IMG/VR virus record: IMGVR_UViG_3300032677_000032
Location: 1 to 61,872 of that record
Source: a virus
Length of the DNA stretch: 61,872 bases
Reading direction: 5' to 3' (one strand)
The notes under the pieces were generated by a model that saw only the letters and a list, made by a program, of their open reading frames with translations, ran no database searches and had not been told where the DNA came from. Positions 15,574 through 23,075 of the stretch are shown piece by piece (positions within the stretch are counted from its first letter, which is position 1; each line of letters begins with the position of its first letter). The position numbers were made by a program, and so were the translations under genes.

Positions 15574-16234
15574 TCTTCATTGCCTCCAAAATAGCAGGGA
15601 ATCGCTCACCAATGATTTCCCAGCACTGTTCTGCTACGATACGATGTTCCTTCTGTGTTGCTTTGTCCATGCGAATCTGACAGTAGTGGACCCAACTACG
15701 AAGCGAACCAGACATGATCATAACAGACTCGGTAAGCCCTTCTGGTAGAACAGCACGAGCCTGTTCTTTAGCAATACCATTTTCGATTGCCCATTTGTAT
15801 GCGCGTATAGCATCTGACCTGATTGATCTTTGCCAATCTTCCCATTCATTAGATAGTTCAATGTCATCCACATCAACACTATTCTGACGGTTCTTAGGAT
15901 CCTGCAAACGCGCTTCGCGAGTAACGAACTTCAAGTCCTTAGTAGGATCAGCATATCGCTGGCTATACTCTTGAAACGAGAACGAACGATGGCGAAGAAT
16001 CTGTCGGGCAATGTCGCGTGTGGTCTTAATCTCCATTGAGATATGGACCATTTCAAATGGGCTAAAGTGCTTATGTGTAATCAGATACTTCAGCAGCTTT
16101 GGTGCAGTCTCTGTGTTGTTCTGATTTGATGGATTCGATACACGGGCACACCATGCCACTAGTTCGGATGCATCTGTACAACCAGTATACTCATAATCAG
16201 GCTGAGTAATGCCTACAAGATTAACGCTGCTCAT
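15563..16234 (-). CDS. thyX: Flavin-dependent thymidylate synthase
   Basis: 223 residues. Methylates dUMP to dTMP using FAD, NADPH and methylene-tetrahydrofolate. The ThyX signature RHRSFSFQEYSQRY is present near residue 80, and the C-terminal part has the substrate-binding SGSLRSWVHYCQIR and AQCWEI. ThyX rather than ThyA is common in cyanophages and in T4-like phages of alphaproteobacteria. The start overlaps the stop of a small membrane-protein gene. Confidence 0.96.
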   Translation of the reverse strand: MSSVNLVGITQPDYEYTGCTDASELVAWCARVSNPSNQNNTETAPKLLKYLITHKHFSPFEMVHISMEIKTTRDIARQILRHRSFSFQEYSQRYADPTKDLKFVTREARLQDPKNRQNSVDVDDIELSNEWEDWQRSIRSDAIRAYKWAIENGIAKEQARAVLPEGLTESVMIMSGSLRSWVHYCQIRMDKATQKEHRIVAEQCWEIIGERFPAILEAMKNDT

Positions 16235-16356
16235 TTATAAATCCCATCCTTTAAAGCATACATCATAATAGCGCCAAACACTGTAAAAAAACCCCCAATC
16301 ATTCCGAGAGGAACACCAATAAGCCACATCAACCAAATAGGAATAGTAATAGTCAT
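16231..16356 (-). CDS. Small membrane protein, 41 residues
   Basis: Starts MTITIPIWLMWLIGVPLGMI; one or two transmembrane segments with Gly-Gly-Phe-Phe in the middle. Overlaps the upstream gene and thyX by ATGA junctions, so it is firmly in the operon although very short. Unknown role. Confidence 0.72.
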   Translation of the reverse strand: MTITIPIWLMWLIGVPLGMIGGFFTVFGAIMMYALKDGIYK

Positions 16357-16502
16357 TCCTTATCATCCTCCATAATGTTCTTGTAATATGCATCAGGCAA
16401 TGAGTAGTATTCTACTACTGCTTCCATGCTTGCGAACGAAATGCGACCATTATCATCAACTATGACTTTACCGTCATTGTAAAGTCCTGGATACACACTC
16501 AT
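16353..16502 (-). CDS. Small acidic protein, 49 residues
   Basis: Starts MSVYPGLYNDGKVIVDDNGR; the start overlaps the primase stop (ATGA) and the stop overlaps the next start. Acidic C-terminus (MEDDKE). Unknown function. Confidence 0.7.
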   Translation of the reverse strand: MSVYPGLYNDGKVIVDDNGRISFASMEAVVEYYSLPDAYYKNIMEDDKE

Positions 16503-17521
16503 ACTTTCTTCCATTTCATAAGTTCAACACGAGCCTCTAGCCCGCTAAATGTTCGCTTCTCTAGGACGATTGTGATGTGTTCAACATCTGCTCCATTCAG
16601 AATCATGTCATTGATATCTTTGCCCTTGAACGTATCGTCCCATATCATTACACTATAACCCTTATCGATCATTTTGTCAAGACGTTTTACGATTTCTTTA
16701 TTGCGAGGCTCATTATCAAGAACGTAAACAACGTCCACAAAGGATTGATCCAGAGTAACATCAGCACCGCCCATAGCAAGACTATTTGCCACAAAAAGTG
16801 AGTCGAGTGGTCCTTCAAAGCAGTATACCCTTTTGTTTTTATCAACAGTGTCAAGACCAAAGATTTTTGGCCTGTCATCCAGCATGATAGTTATATAGCG
16901 TAGATTTGACTTTGGATTAAAACTTCTACCCTGATAGCCAAACATGTTTCCGTCTTCATCAAGAAACGGAATGATCAGTCTAGGCTCATCTTGTTTCGTA
17001 TCCAGCTTATCTGGAATCATGCTGTTAGTCCACTCCGCAAACTTGGTGCAGTAGAACAACTTTGCATGATGTTTGTTTTCGATCTTCCTAGAGAGTATAT
17101 ACTTCTTAGCAGGATGATCGTATGTCAGTTGAGATATCTTCTTCAACTTACGTAGAGGTGAACCAGACTTTAGAAAAGCTGGTGGTGTAAACCTAGCGAT
17201 ATCTTGTTTTGGTGGTTCTTTAGGGCGCATCTTCGCGCTGTCTTTGAACTTCTCCACGATATACTCTTGGTGTAGAGTAGTATCGATTTGCTTTAGAAAG
17301 TTGGAGAAGCCATGGGCAAGACCACAGTTGTAACACTTGAAGTATGTCTTGCCCTTGTGCTGAAACAGATAGGCACGGGCTTTGTATTTGTTCTTCTGCG
17401 AATCACCACAGAATGGGCATCTAAAGTTAGATACGTATGGTGAAGACTTCTTTACTTTAAAACGTTCTAGCCTGTTGGATAGAAGATTACAATACATAAC
17501 ATCTAGGTACAAGTCACTCAT
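16499..17521 (-). CDS. DNA primase, gp61 type
   Basis: 340 residues from the ATG at 17521 (MSDLYLDVMY), which has TAGGA 6 bases upstream; an in-frame ATG at 17536 is possible. The N-terminal zinc finger is CPFCGDSQ ... KCYNCG (residues ~35-65), and the Toprim core has YCFEGPLDSLFVAN and later VLDNEP and WDD. Synthesises RNA primers with the gp41-type helicase at 54021. A strong early promoter lies upstream. Confidence 0.93.
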   Translation of the reverse strand: MSDLYLDVMYCNLLSNRLERFKVKKSSPYVSNFRCPFCGDSQKNKYKARAYLFQHKGKTYFKCYNCGLAHGFSNFLKQIDTTLHQEYIVEKFKDSAKMRPKEPPKQDIARFTPPAFLKSGSPLRKLKKISQLTYDHPAKKYILSRKIENKHHAKLFYCTKFAEWTNSMIPDKLDTKQDEPRLIIPFLDEDGNMFGYQGRSFNPKSNLRYITIMLDDRPKIFGLDTVDKNKRVYCFEGPLDSLFVANSLAMGGADVTLDQSFVDVVYVLDNEPRNKEIVKRLDKMIDKGYSVMIWDDTFKGKDINDMILNGADVEHITIVLEKRTFSGLEARVELMKWKKV

Positions 17522-17552
17522 ATTCATCCTATACATCTGAATCTACAGTTGT

Positions 17553-17581
17553 ATAATACGCCAACCGTAGACCAATGTCAA
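17553..17581 (-). promoter_or_regulatory. Early promoter of the primase operon
   Basis: TTGACA (17581-17576), 17-base spacer, TATTAT (17558-17553). Consensus-like; the spacer lacks the CGAATC arm seen in the small-gene promoters. Confidence 0.85.
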
Positions 17582-17588
17582 GGGTTTT

Positions 17589-17939
17589 TTAGAGAAAAGG
17601 TGCCATAAATGGAATGAGTCCCATTTTGAAAAGAATAAAGCAAGCTATAACGCCTGTGGCAGTAAAGTACCACTTGTGTAGGTCTTGCTTGGTCTTGATT
17701 CCGTTTAACTCAGAATGCAGAGTATCGATTCGTTTGTTGGTTTCTTGGTGAAGAGAATAAAGGTCTTCGTCTGCTAGTGCATGTTGACCAAGTTTATGTT
17801 CATGTACAGCAAGCATTTCTTTTAATGAAATAGAAATATCTGTGAGTTTTTCCATAGTAACATCGATCTTATCGCAATAGCTTGACACTTGCGACACATC
17901 ACGTTCTAGTATGGCAACTTTAGTTTCTAAGTCTGACAT
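17589..17939 (-). CDS. Coiled-coil membrane protein, holin-like candidate
   Basis: 116 residues. A long heptad-like helix (DLETKVAILERDVSQVSSY onward) is followed by a C-terminal hydrophobic segment (YFTATGVIACFILFKMGLIP). This order, coiled coil then membrane anchor, resembles XhlA-type proteins. It sits next to the spanin pair, so a lysis role is plausible but unproven. Confidence 0.68.
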   Translation of the reverse strand: MSDLETKVAILERDVSQVSSYCDKIDVTMEKLTDISISLKEMLAVHEHKLGQHALADEDLYSLHQETNKRIDTLHSELNGIKTKQDLHKWYFTATGVIACFILFKMGLIPFMAPFL

Positions 17940-17949
17940 TGTATTCCTC

Positions 17950-18219
17950 TTATTTGCAGTGAGTCTGAACCCAGTCTATCAATGACGAATGATCAACATT
18001 AAGGTCATTATATGCTTGGATATCATCTAACCACAAATCGATCACTTGTTTTTCTGTTAACTTTGTTTGTGTTACCTTTGGCAAGTCACCGTGTTTTGCT
18101 GTGAAAGCAACAGGTGGATTGCAAGGATTAGTTACTATTACTGGTGGTCGTGCGGGCGCCGTTAAGCACGCCGATAACGGTAGCATCAACATCGCAGCTA
18201 GGAATGTCTTGTACTTCAT
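17950..18219 (-). CDS. Outer-membrane spanin lipoprotein (Rz1-like)
   Basis: 89 residues from the ATG at 18219 (MKYKTFLAAMLMLPLSAC). A lipoprotein signal with lipobox LSAC is followed by the Pro-rich stretch (APARPPVI) characteristic of Rz1. The start lies inside the Rz-like gene in another frame, the lambda Rz/Rz1 arrangement, with an overlap of 92 bases. Longer than lambda Rz1 (60). Acts at the last step of lysis by bridging outer and inner membranes. Confidence 0.82.
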   Translation of the reverse strand: MKYKTFLAAMLMLPLSACLTAPARPPVIVTNPCNPPVAFTAKHGDLPKVTQTKLTEKQVIDLWLDDIQAYNDLNVDHSSLIDWVQTHCK

Positions 18220-18535
18220 GATCAACCACCTGTTTTGCCTGTATAACTTTTTGAACGATAATCTGCTTCTTGGTCTGTGCGGCCGCTAAAGCAGTTTGTT
18301 CGTCTGAAAGTTGTTTCTTCAAGTTATTTATTTGTATCGTTTGAGCATCTACCGTCGATTGGATCACAGCAGCATTGCATTGTGCCTTAGCTGCGTTGTA
18401 TCCTTTATCATAAACATAGTTGTATCCAAGTACACCAATCAAGAGAGCAATACCATATGGGGCCAAAGACGTAAGAATACCAGAAGGTGAAAATCCCTTA
18501 ACTGTACTCCAAAGATTTGACACAAAGTTAAGCAC
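18128..18535 (-). CDS. Inner-membrane spanin (Rz-like)
   Basis: 135 residues. A transmembrane segment near residues 25-43 (APYGIALLIGVLGYNYVY) is followed by a periplasmic coiled coil (Gln/Ala/Lys-rich, residues 60-110). Together with the embedded lipoprotein gene it forms a two-component spanin. Start ATG overlaps the upstream small gene's 3' end. Confidence 0.82.
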   Translation of the reverse strand: MLNFVSNLWSTVKGFSPSGILTSLAPYGIALLIGVLGYNYVYDKGYNAAKAQCNAAVIQSTVDAQTIQINNLKKQLSDEQTALAAAQTKKQIIVQKVIQAKQVVDHEVQDIPSCDVDATVIGVLNGARTTTSNSN

Positions 18536-18779
18536 CGAATCCGCCCATGTTTACTCCACCCATTACACGTCTTTGCATCTGTGATGGACCTTTAGCGTAT
18601 TCTTTCTGGCGATCAGCTTCTTTTTCTTGGTAGGTTTTTTGCTTTTTCCTGTACACTGGAGGCGATGCTGGCTTTCCTGTGTTGGGATCTATCACACTAG
18701 CAAGACCTGCGTCCACCACCGCTGGTGCCGCACCAGAAGTCTCGTTTAGATCGCTTCTGAAATCTCTAAACTTTTTCAT
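18528..18779 (-). CDS. Probable packaged small protein
   Basis: 83 residues from the ATG at 18779 (TAATG overlap with the upstream stop). The N-terminus MKKFRDFRSDLNE fits the capsid targeting pattern, ending in L-N-E. The rest is basic and Gly/Met-rich at the end (RRVMGGVNMGGFGA). No known domain. Confidence 0.65.
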   Translation of the reverse strand: MKKFRDFRSDLNETSGAAPAVVDAGLASVIDPNTGKPASPPVYRKKQKTYQEKEADRQKEYAKGPSQMQRRVMGGVNMGGFGA

Positions 18780-19162
18780 TAGCAGTGCCACCTTCTTAGA
18801 GACATTGCTTTGCGTGTTGGGCGCCCCTTGTCGTCTTTCATAGGACCAGGCATGCCGCTCATTCGCGCACAGAATGACTTTCTGCGCTTGGCTGCTTTAC
18901 CTTCTGGATTTAGTTCGCTTGGCTTCTTTGTAACGGCAGTATGAATGCCAAAGTGTTTAGCGCCCTTTGCTGTCAATCCAGCACCAGATTCGGTAGAGCG
19001 ATAGTATCCCTTAGAGTCTGCGCCGCGCTCTACAAGAACATCTTCCTTGACGGGGACACAGTTAGGAACTTCTTTGCCATTCTTTTTCTTTTTGCCCACC
19101 ATCTGATAACCCTTCCAGCAAGGATCATCTTTCATTTCACAAAAAGATGCAAAGCTTTCCAT
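18779..19162 (-). CDS. DUF6321-like virion-associated protein
   Basis: 127 residues. DPCWKGYQMVGKKKKNGKEV then PNCVPVKE is a tag-like segment found in many T4-like marine phage proteins. It is followed by GYYRSTESGAGLTAKG and KAAKRRKSFCARMSG, the DUF6321 core with conserved Cys and basic cluster. The N-terminus MESFASFCE is a weak version of the capsid targeting peptide. Probably an internal head protein. Confidence 0.7.
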   Translation of the reverse strand: MESFASFCEMKDDPCWKGYQMVGKKKKNGKEVPNCVPVKEDVLVERGADSKGYYRSTESGAGLTAKGAKHFGIHTAVTKKPSELNPEGKAAKRRKSFCARMSGMPGPMKDDKGRPTRKAMSLRRWHC

Positions 19163-19446
19163 TATTCGTCGCCTGTTTCTTTGCCTGACATCATATAGTC
19201 AGCAGCAGCGTCTAACATGCCAGAGCCTTTAGCAATCTTTGTTTGTACCCAAGCAGGAAGATCACCTTCGCCTTTGAGCATCTTCAATAGATTTTCACAA
19301 GCGCGCTTTGCTGTTTCAAGTTCTGTACGAGCCATTTGGTACTCAACATCTTCCTTGACTTCTTTACTGCAACCACACTTCATTTCTTGACATGCTTTGC
19401 ATGGCTTCTTTTTGACTTCTTCTTGAAGTTCTCTTAAGCTTTTCAT
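19162..19446 (-). CDS. Probable packaged protein with Cys motif
   Basis: 94 residues. Starts MKSLRELQEE (capsid targeting-like, L-Q-E site). CKACQEMKCGC follows, possibly metal-binding, then a helix with TELETAKRACENLLKMLK and the segment DLPAWVQTKIAKGSGMLDAA, which recurs in T4-like virion proteins. Abuts the upstream gene with an ATGA-type overlap. Confidence 0.68.
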   Translation of the reverse strand: MKSLRELQEEVKKKPCKACQEMKCGCSKEVKEDVEYQMARTELETAKRACENLLKMLKGEGDLPAWVQTKIAKGSGMLDAAADYMMSGKETGDE

Positions 19447-19835
19447 ATTGACTCTAGCCTCTTCTTGATGTATATATCAGACTCAATGTCTGTGTTTTTA
19501 ATGTTTATACCTTGTAGCCCGATATTCACAACATGATCTGGCATATAGTTTAGAAGTTCAAGGAAGGGCTTCAACATTTCTTTGTATTCGTATAACTTGA
19601 AGAACAACATACGAGTGGCTGGTACTAAACCGAACACATTATAGATGACGATAATATGATTCAGTATCAGCCGCTCCCTCAAATCACCATTTTCAGAATA
19701 GATGTTGAATAGTCTTTTCAGATACTTGAATCTCTTCAAGTCATCATAAAACTCCACAGTGTCATAACATTGTGCATTTTCATAATGTTTAGCTGAATAT
19801 AATAAAAAGTTTGTTTCATCAAGTTTTTCATGCAT
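19443..19835 (-). CDS. Conserved T4-superfamily protein (DUF7207-like)
   Basis: 130 residues from the ATG at 19835 (MHEKLDETNFLLYSAKHYEN), just after the tail-fibre gene's stop. The core contains DDLKRFKYLKRLFNIY and ERLILNHIIVIYNVFG, a strongly conserved pattern in T4-like phages. Location among virion genes suggests a structural or assembly role. Activity not known. Confidence 0.75.
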   Translation of the reverse strand: MHEKLDETNFLLYSAKHYENAQCYDTVEFYDDLKRFKYLKRLFNIYSENGDLRERLILNHIIVIYNVFGLVPATRMLFFKLYEYKEMLKPFLELLNYMPDHVVNIGLQGINIKNTDIESDIYIKKRLESI

Positions 19836-19848
19836 TATAAAAAAATCA

Positions 19849-20757
19849 TTAAGCCGAGGTAATCGTTTGCCAAGCTGCTCCAGTATACAGACATAGTTTT
19901 GATAATGTTGTATCAAAAACAACAGTACCCGCAGCAGGTGTTAGTGCAGTCTTTTGTGTTGTTGTCATATTTGGGAAGCGAACGCCAGCAGTGGTTGATT
20001 GCACATCAAGAATAGTGCTTGTGCCTGGTGTTGTTGTTCCAATGGCAACTTTACCCGTCGATGTGATACGCATACGTTCATTGGCGGCTAGAGTACCACC
20101 AGTAAAGAAGTTGATGTAGTTTGTGCCACCACCATAAGATGCGGTACCGATTGAAAGATTTGTATTGCCTGTATATAGATATCCATCAGATGGACCATTG
20201 ATAGTCCAGAATGATTCGCTGAATGTGGAACTACTGATACCCATATCAATGAAGTTGTTTCCAACTAGACCGTTATTATCATAAGCAGCAAAGTCGGATG
20301 ATGCATTGACACCATTGTTGGCATTGGTGATGACGATATCAACAGAACTATTAGAACTACCAAAACCAGCAAGTGCGGATGGTGTACCAGCAACGTTTAG
20401 CCCACCGATCTGTACGTTTGCAGAAGTGTTGCCAATGTAAGTTGCGGTTGAGTTTGCTAAGAAGAAAGAACCAACAGTATAAGAGGATGCATTGACTACG
20501 CCAGCATATGTTGGTAGATATGATGCGATATTTGCACCAAGGGTGGAGTTTAGCTGATAAGAAGCAGCAGCAACTCCACCTAGATAACTTGCATTGTTTG
20601 AACTATAATAAGCAGTTTGTGCTAACAACACACTAGGAGTAATAGAATATGTCGTATTGGTACCGGCAGTATTCTGTACAATGATCATCAAGTCCTGTGT
20701 AGGATTTGTTGTCGTTGCAACAGGTAGTTGTGTAATCTTAATCGGACCATTTGACAT
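19849..20757 (-). CDS. Tail-fibre-like structural protein
   Basis: 302 residues from the ATG at 20757. The N-terminus (MSNGPIKITQLPVATTT) is a common fibre start. The middle is Ser/Asn/Ala/Gly-rich repetitive sequence, and the end has MRITSTGKVAIGTTTPG and VRFPNMTTTQKTALTPAAGT, a C-terminal fibre motif seen in many phages. Likely part of a receptor-binding or head-decoration fibre. Confidence 0.8.
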   Translation of the reverse strand: MSNGPIKITQLPVATTTNPTQDLMIIVQNTAGTNTTYSITPSVLLAQTAYYSSNNASYLGGVAAASYQLNSTLGANIASYLPTYAGVVNASSYTVGSFFLANSTATYIGNTSANVQIGGLNVAGTPSALAGFGSSNSSVDIVITNANNGVNASSDFAAYDNNGLVGNNFIDMGISSSTFSESFWTINGPSDGYLYTGNTNLSIGTASYGGGTNYINFFTGGTLAANERMRITSTGKVAIGTTTPGTSTILDVQSTTAGVRFPNMTTTQKTALTPAAGTVVFDTTLSKLCLYTGAAWQTITSA

Positions 20758-20793
20758 ATTCAAAACCCTAGTGTGTTGTTGTTATACTATTAC

Positions 20794-22836
20794 TTATGAG
20801 TTAGGGAATGTACCATTATCAGCAGCGTTTTCAGATACATATGGTGAAGTACCAGTTAGAGCAACTAGTGTTTCAACGTATGTACGACCAGAACGACCAC
20901 CAAGTGTCACGTTGACTGGTGCACCTGAAGATGCTGCACCAAATGAACCAGCAAACGTAATGCCTGTACCTGTACCTGTACCACCGCTCGAATTTGAGTA
21001 AGTGAATACTAGGTTAGCAGTTGTTAGACCGTTTGTGAACAATCCTGGGTTTGTGATCGTGATGTTTGAGTTTGCAACTGAAGTTGATGTTAGGTTTGCA
21101 GTAGCAGCAACAATCTGACCAGATGATGCCATAGAAGCACTAGCAACGTTGACGCTGTTGGTTACGACATATGTTCCAGCACCACCAGCAGTACCTGATA
21201 GCTGTGCAAGGATCTGTGTACCTGTAGCAACGCCTGTACCAGTGATGATATTGCCGACTGTGATCGTACCTGTTACTGATGATGCAGTTAGGATACCATT
21301 AGCAATAACACCAGTGAATGATGCGAGAGCAAAAGTAGCAGTGACAGTAACTTTGTCGCCAACAACATAGCCTGAAGGCGTACCGGTTGCTGTAACGTTA
21401 GCAACGTGTAGCTGATGCTGATAGGTTAGTGAAGCAACTGAAGTGTTGGTGAAACCAGCACCTGGATAAGCAAGTGCAACAGAAGCGATGTTAGCGCCTG
21501 AACCAGCAGCACCAGCGTTAGTTGTGATAATGCCGAGAGCATTAGCAGAACCACCAGATACGATGACTGTTTCGCCGTTAGCATAACCTGAAGTTGAAGT
21601 TGAGTTAACAGTGAATGTAGCAACTGGACCTGAACCGTAACGAACTTCTGTCCAACCAGCATGTTGGCTGTGGCCAAATACTGTTTGTTCATATGTTGAG
21701 AAGTTTACAGTGTTGCCAGTAGAAGAACCAGTCGCATAAGCGTTTGATGATAGTGTAACTGTAGTAGCGTTGACTGCAACAACCTTAGGAAGAACAGTTG
21801 ACATTGTAACAGTAGCACCAGAAGCGCCGTTTGAGATTGAGTTACCGCTTAGAACGTAGTTACCGATACCGTTTGTGGCAGTTGATGAAACAACATAAGT
21901 GCCGTTTGCGATACCAAGAGTTGCGTTAGCAAGTAGTTCTTGACCAACAGCAAGTACTGGACCAGTGAATGCAGTAACGTTTAGAATGTTACCGTTTGAA
22001 CCGATTGTACCATTTGAAATGGTGCCAGTGATTGTTGCAGTGTTTGTTGAAGTTGTACCATAAAGTGTTGGTAGTGTTGGTAGGTTATTACCAGAAGCAA
22101 CCATACCTGGTGCAATCTTTGAGAAGAAGAATGTTGCTGATGCGTTTGTTAGTGGTGATACGCCACTTAGTAGAACAGCCGATGAGTTGATTACGTTAGC
22201 AACAGCAGCGTATGCGCCAGTGTTTGACCAAACGGGTGAACCGCCAGTCGTATTAGCAGCAGTACCATAGATTGCCATACCAGGAGCGATGTTTGAGGTC
22301 GATGTTAGATTGATCATGATCGCGTTACCCTGTGAAAGGGTGCCTGTCTGTGTATTTGCAAATGCTGGAGTTGGGTTGGTTAGAACGTTATTGCCAGCAA
22401 TGGTGTTTGCAGTTACAGTAACATAGTTTGGAATATTCAACATATTGAATACGCCAAGTGCTTGATTGTTCTGGAATGCATTTGGTGTAGTGTTGTTGTA
22501 TAGGTTATAACCAGTTACGTGGTTATATTCAAAAGTAATATTTGCACTAGCAGCAGTTGTACCTGAAAATGTCTGTGACATTTGAACTGCGGTTGAGTTG
22601 ATGATACCTGTAACGATAGCACCAGATGATAGGTTAGCCAGCACAGTGTTTGAAATGACTAGCTGATTGACTGTAACACCTACAGTTGATGCCATTGAAG
22701 AGATGACATTACTACCTTGAGTAAATGTTCCAGTTGTAGTGACGTTAGCTTGCTGTGCATAAGCTTTATCTTTTGCAGTAATGCCATAAAACTTTGGTGC
22801 AGAGTTAGCTTGATCTGTTGATTTCCATAAAGACAT
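20794..22836 (-). CDS. Large repetitive virion structural protein
   Basis: 680 residues. N-terminus MSLWKSTDQANSAPKFYG is the start of a family of T4-like virion proteins. The remainder is low-complexity Thr/Ser/Val/Gly/Asn sequence with repeated beta units such as GTYVVS and GTGVATGTQI, and a C-terminus with VTLGGRSGRTYVETLVA. Probably a surface decoration or fibre protein enlarged by repeat expansion. Confidence 0.78.
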   Translation of the reverse strand: MSLWKSTDQANSAPKFYGITAKDKAYAQQANVTTTGTFTQGSNVISSMASTVGVTVNQLVISNTVLANLSSGAIVTGIINSTAVQMSQTFSGTTAASANITFEYNHVTGYNLYNNTTPNAFQNNQALGVFNMLNIPNYVTVTANTIAGNNVLTNPTPAFANTQTGTLSQGNAIMINLTSTSNIAPGMAIYGTAANTTGGSPVWSNTGAYAAVANVINSSAVLLSGVSPLTNASATFFFSKIAPGMVASGNNLPTLPTLYGTTSTNTATITGTISNGTIGSNGNILNVTAFTGPVLAVGQELLANATLGIANGTYVVSSTATNGIGNYVLSGNSISNGASGATVTMSTVLPKVVAVNATTVTLSSNAYATGSSTGNTVNFSTYEQTVFGHSQHAGWTEVRYGSGPVATFTVNSTSTSGYANGETVIVSGGSANALGIITTNAGAAGSGANIASVALAYPGAGFTNTSVASLTYQHQLHVANVTATGTPSGYVVGDKVTVTATFALASFTGVIANGILTASSVTGTITVGNIITGTGVATGTQILAQLSGTAGGAGTYVVTNSVNVASASMASSGQIVAATANLTSTSVANSNITITNPGLFTNGLTTANLVFTYSNSSGGTGTGTGITFAGSFGAASSGAPVNVTLGGRSGRTYVETLVALTGTSPYVSENAADNGTFPNS

Positions 22837-22874
22837 TCGTATTCTCCTTGCGAGTTCTTTTTCTGATTATTTAT

Positions 22875-23075
22875 CTATTTATGCAAATGAAACATGCTTG
22901 AAACGTAGTCAGATGGCTTCTCAACAAAGTCTGGGATTTGCACCACAGCAACATTAGCCGTTACTTTCACAACAGGAGGAGCCGATACCTTCAGATGCAC
23001 CTCTTCTTGGTGTTTGATCTGAGGTACGGCTTCCTGCTTATTCGTGATAATGATATTATGTGCTATAATAGGCAC
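22875..23075 (-). CDS. Small hypothetical protein (GTG start)
   Basis: 66 residues, GTG start immediately after the polyprotein stop, with AAGGA upstream. Val/Pro/His-rich (KVSAPPVVKVTANVAVVQIP). Real gene is likely but not certain. Confidence 0.5.
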   Translation of the reverse strand: MPIIAHNIIITNKQEAVPQIKHQEEVHLKVSAPPVVKVTANVAVVQIPDFVEKPSDYVSSMFHLHK

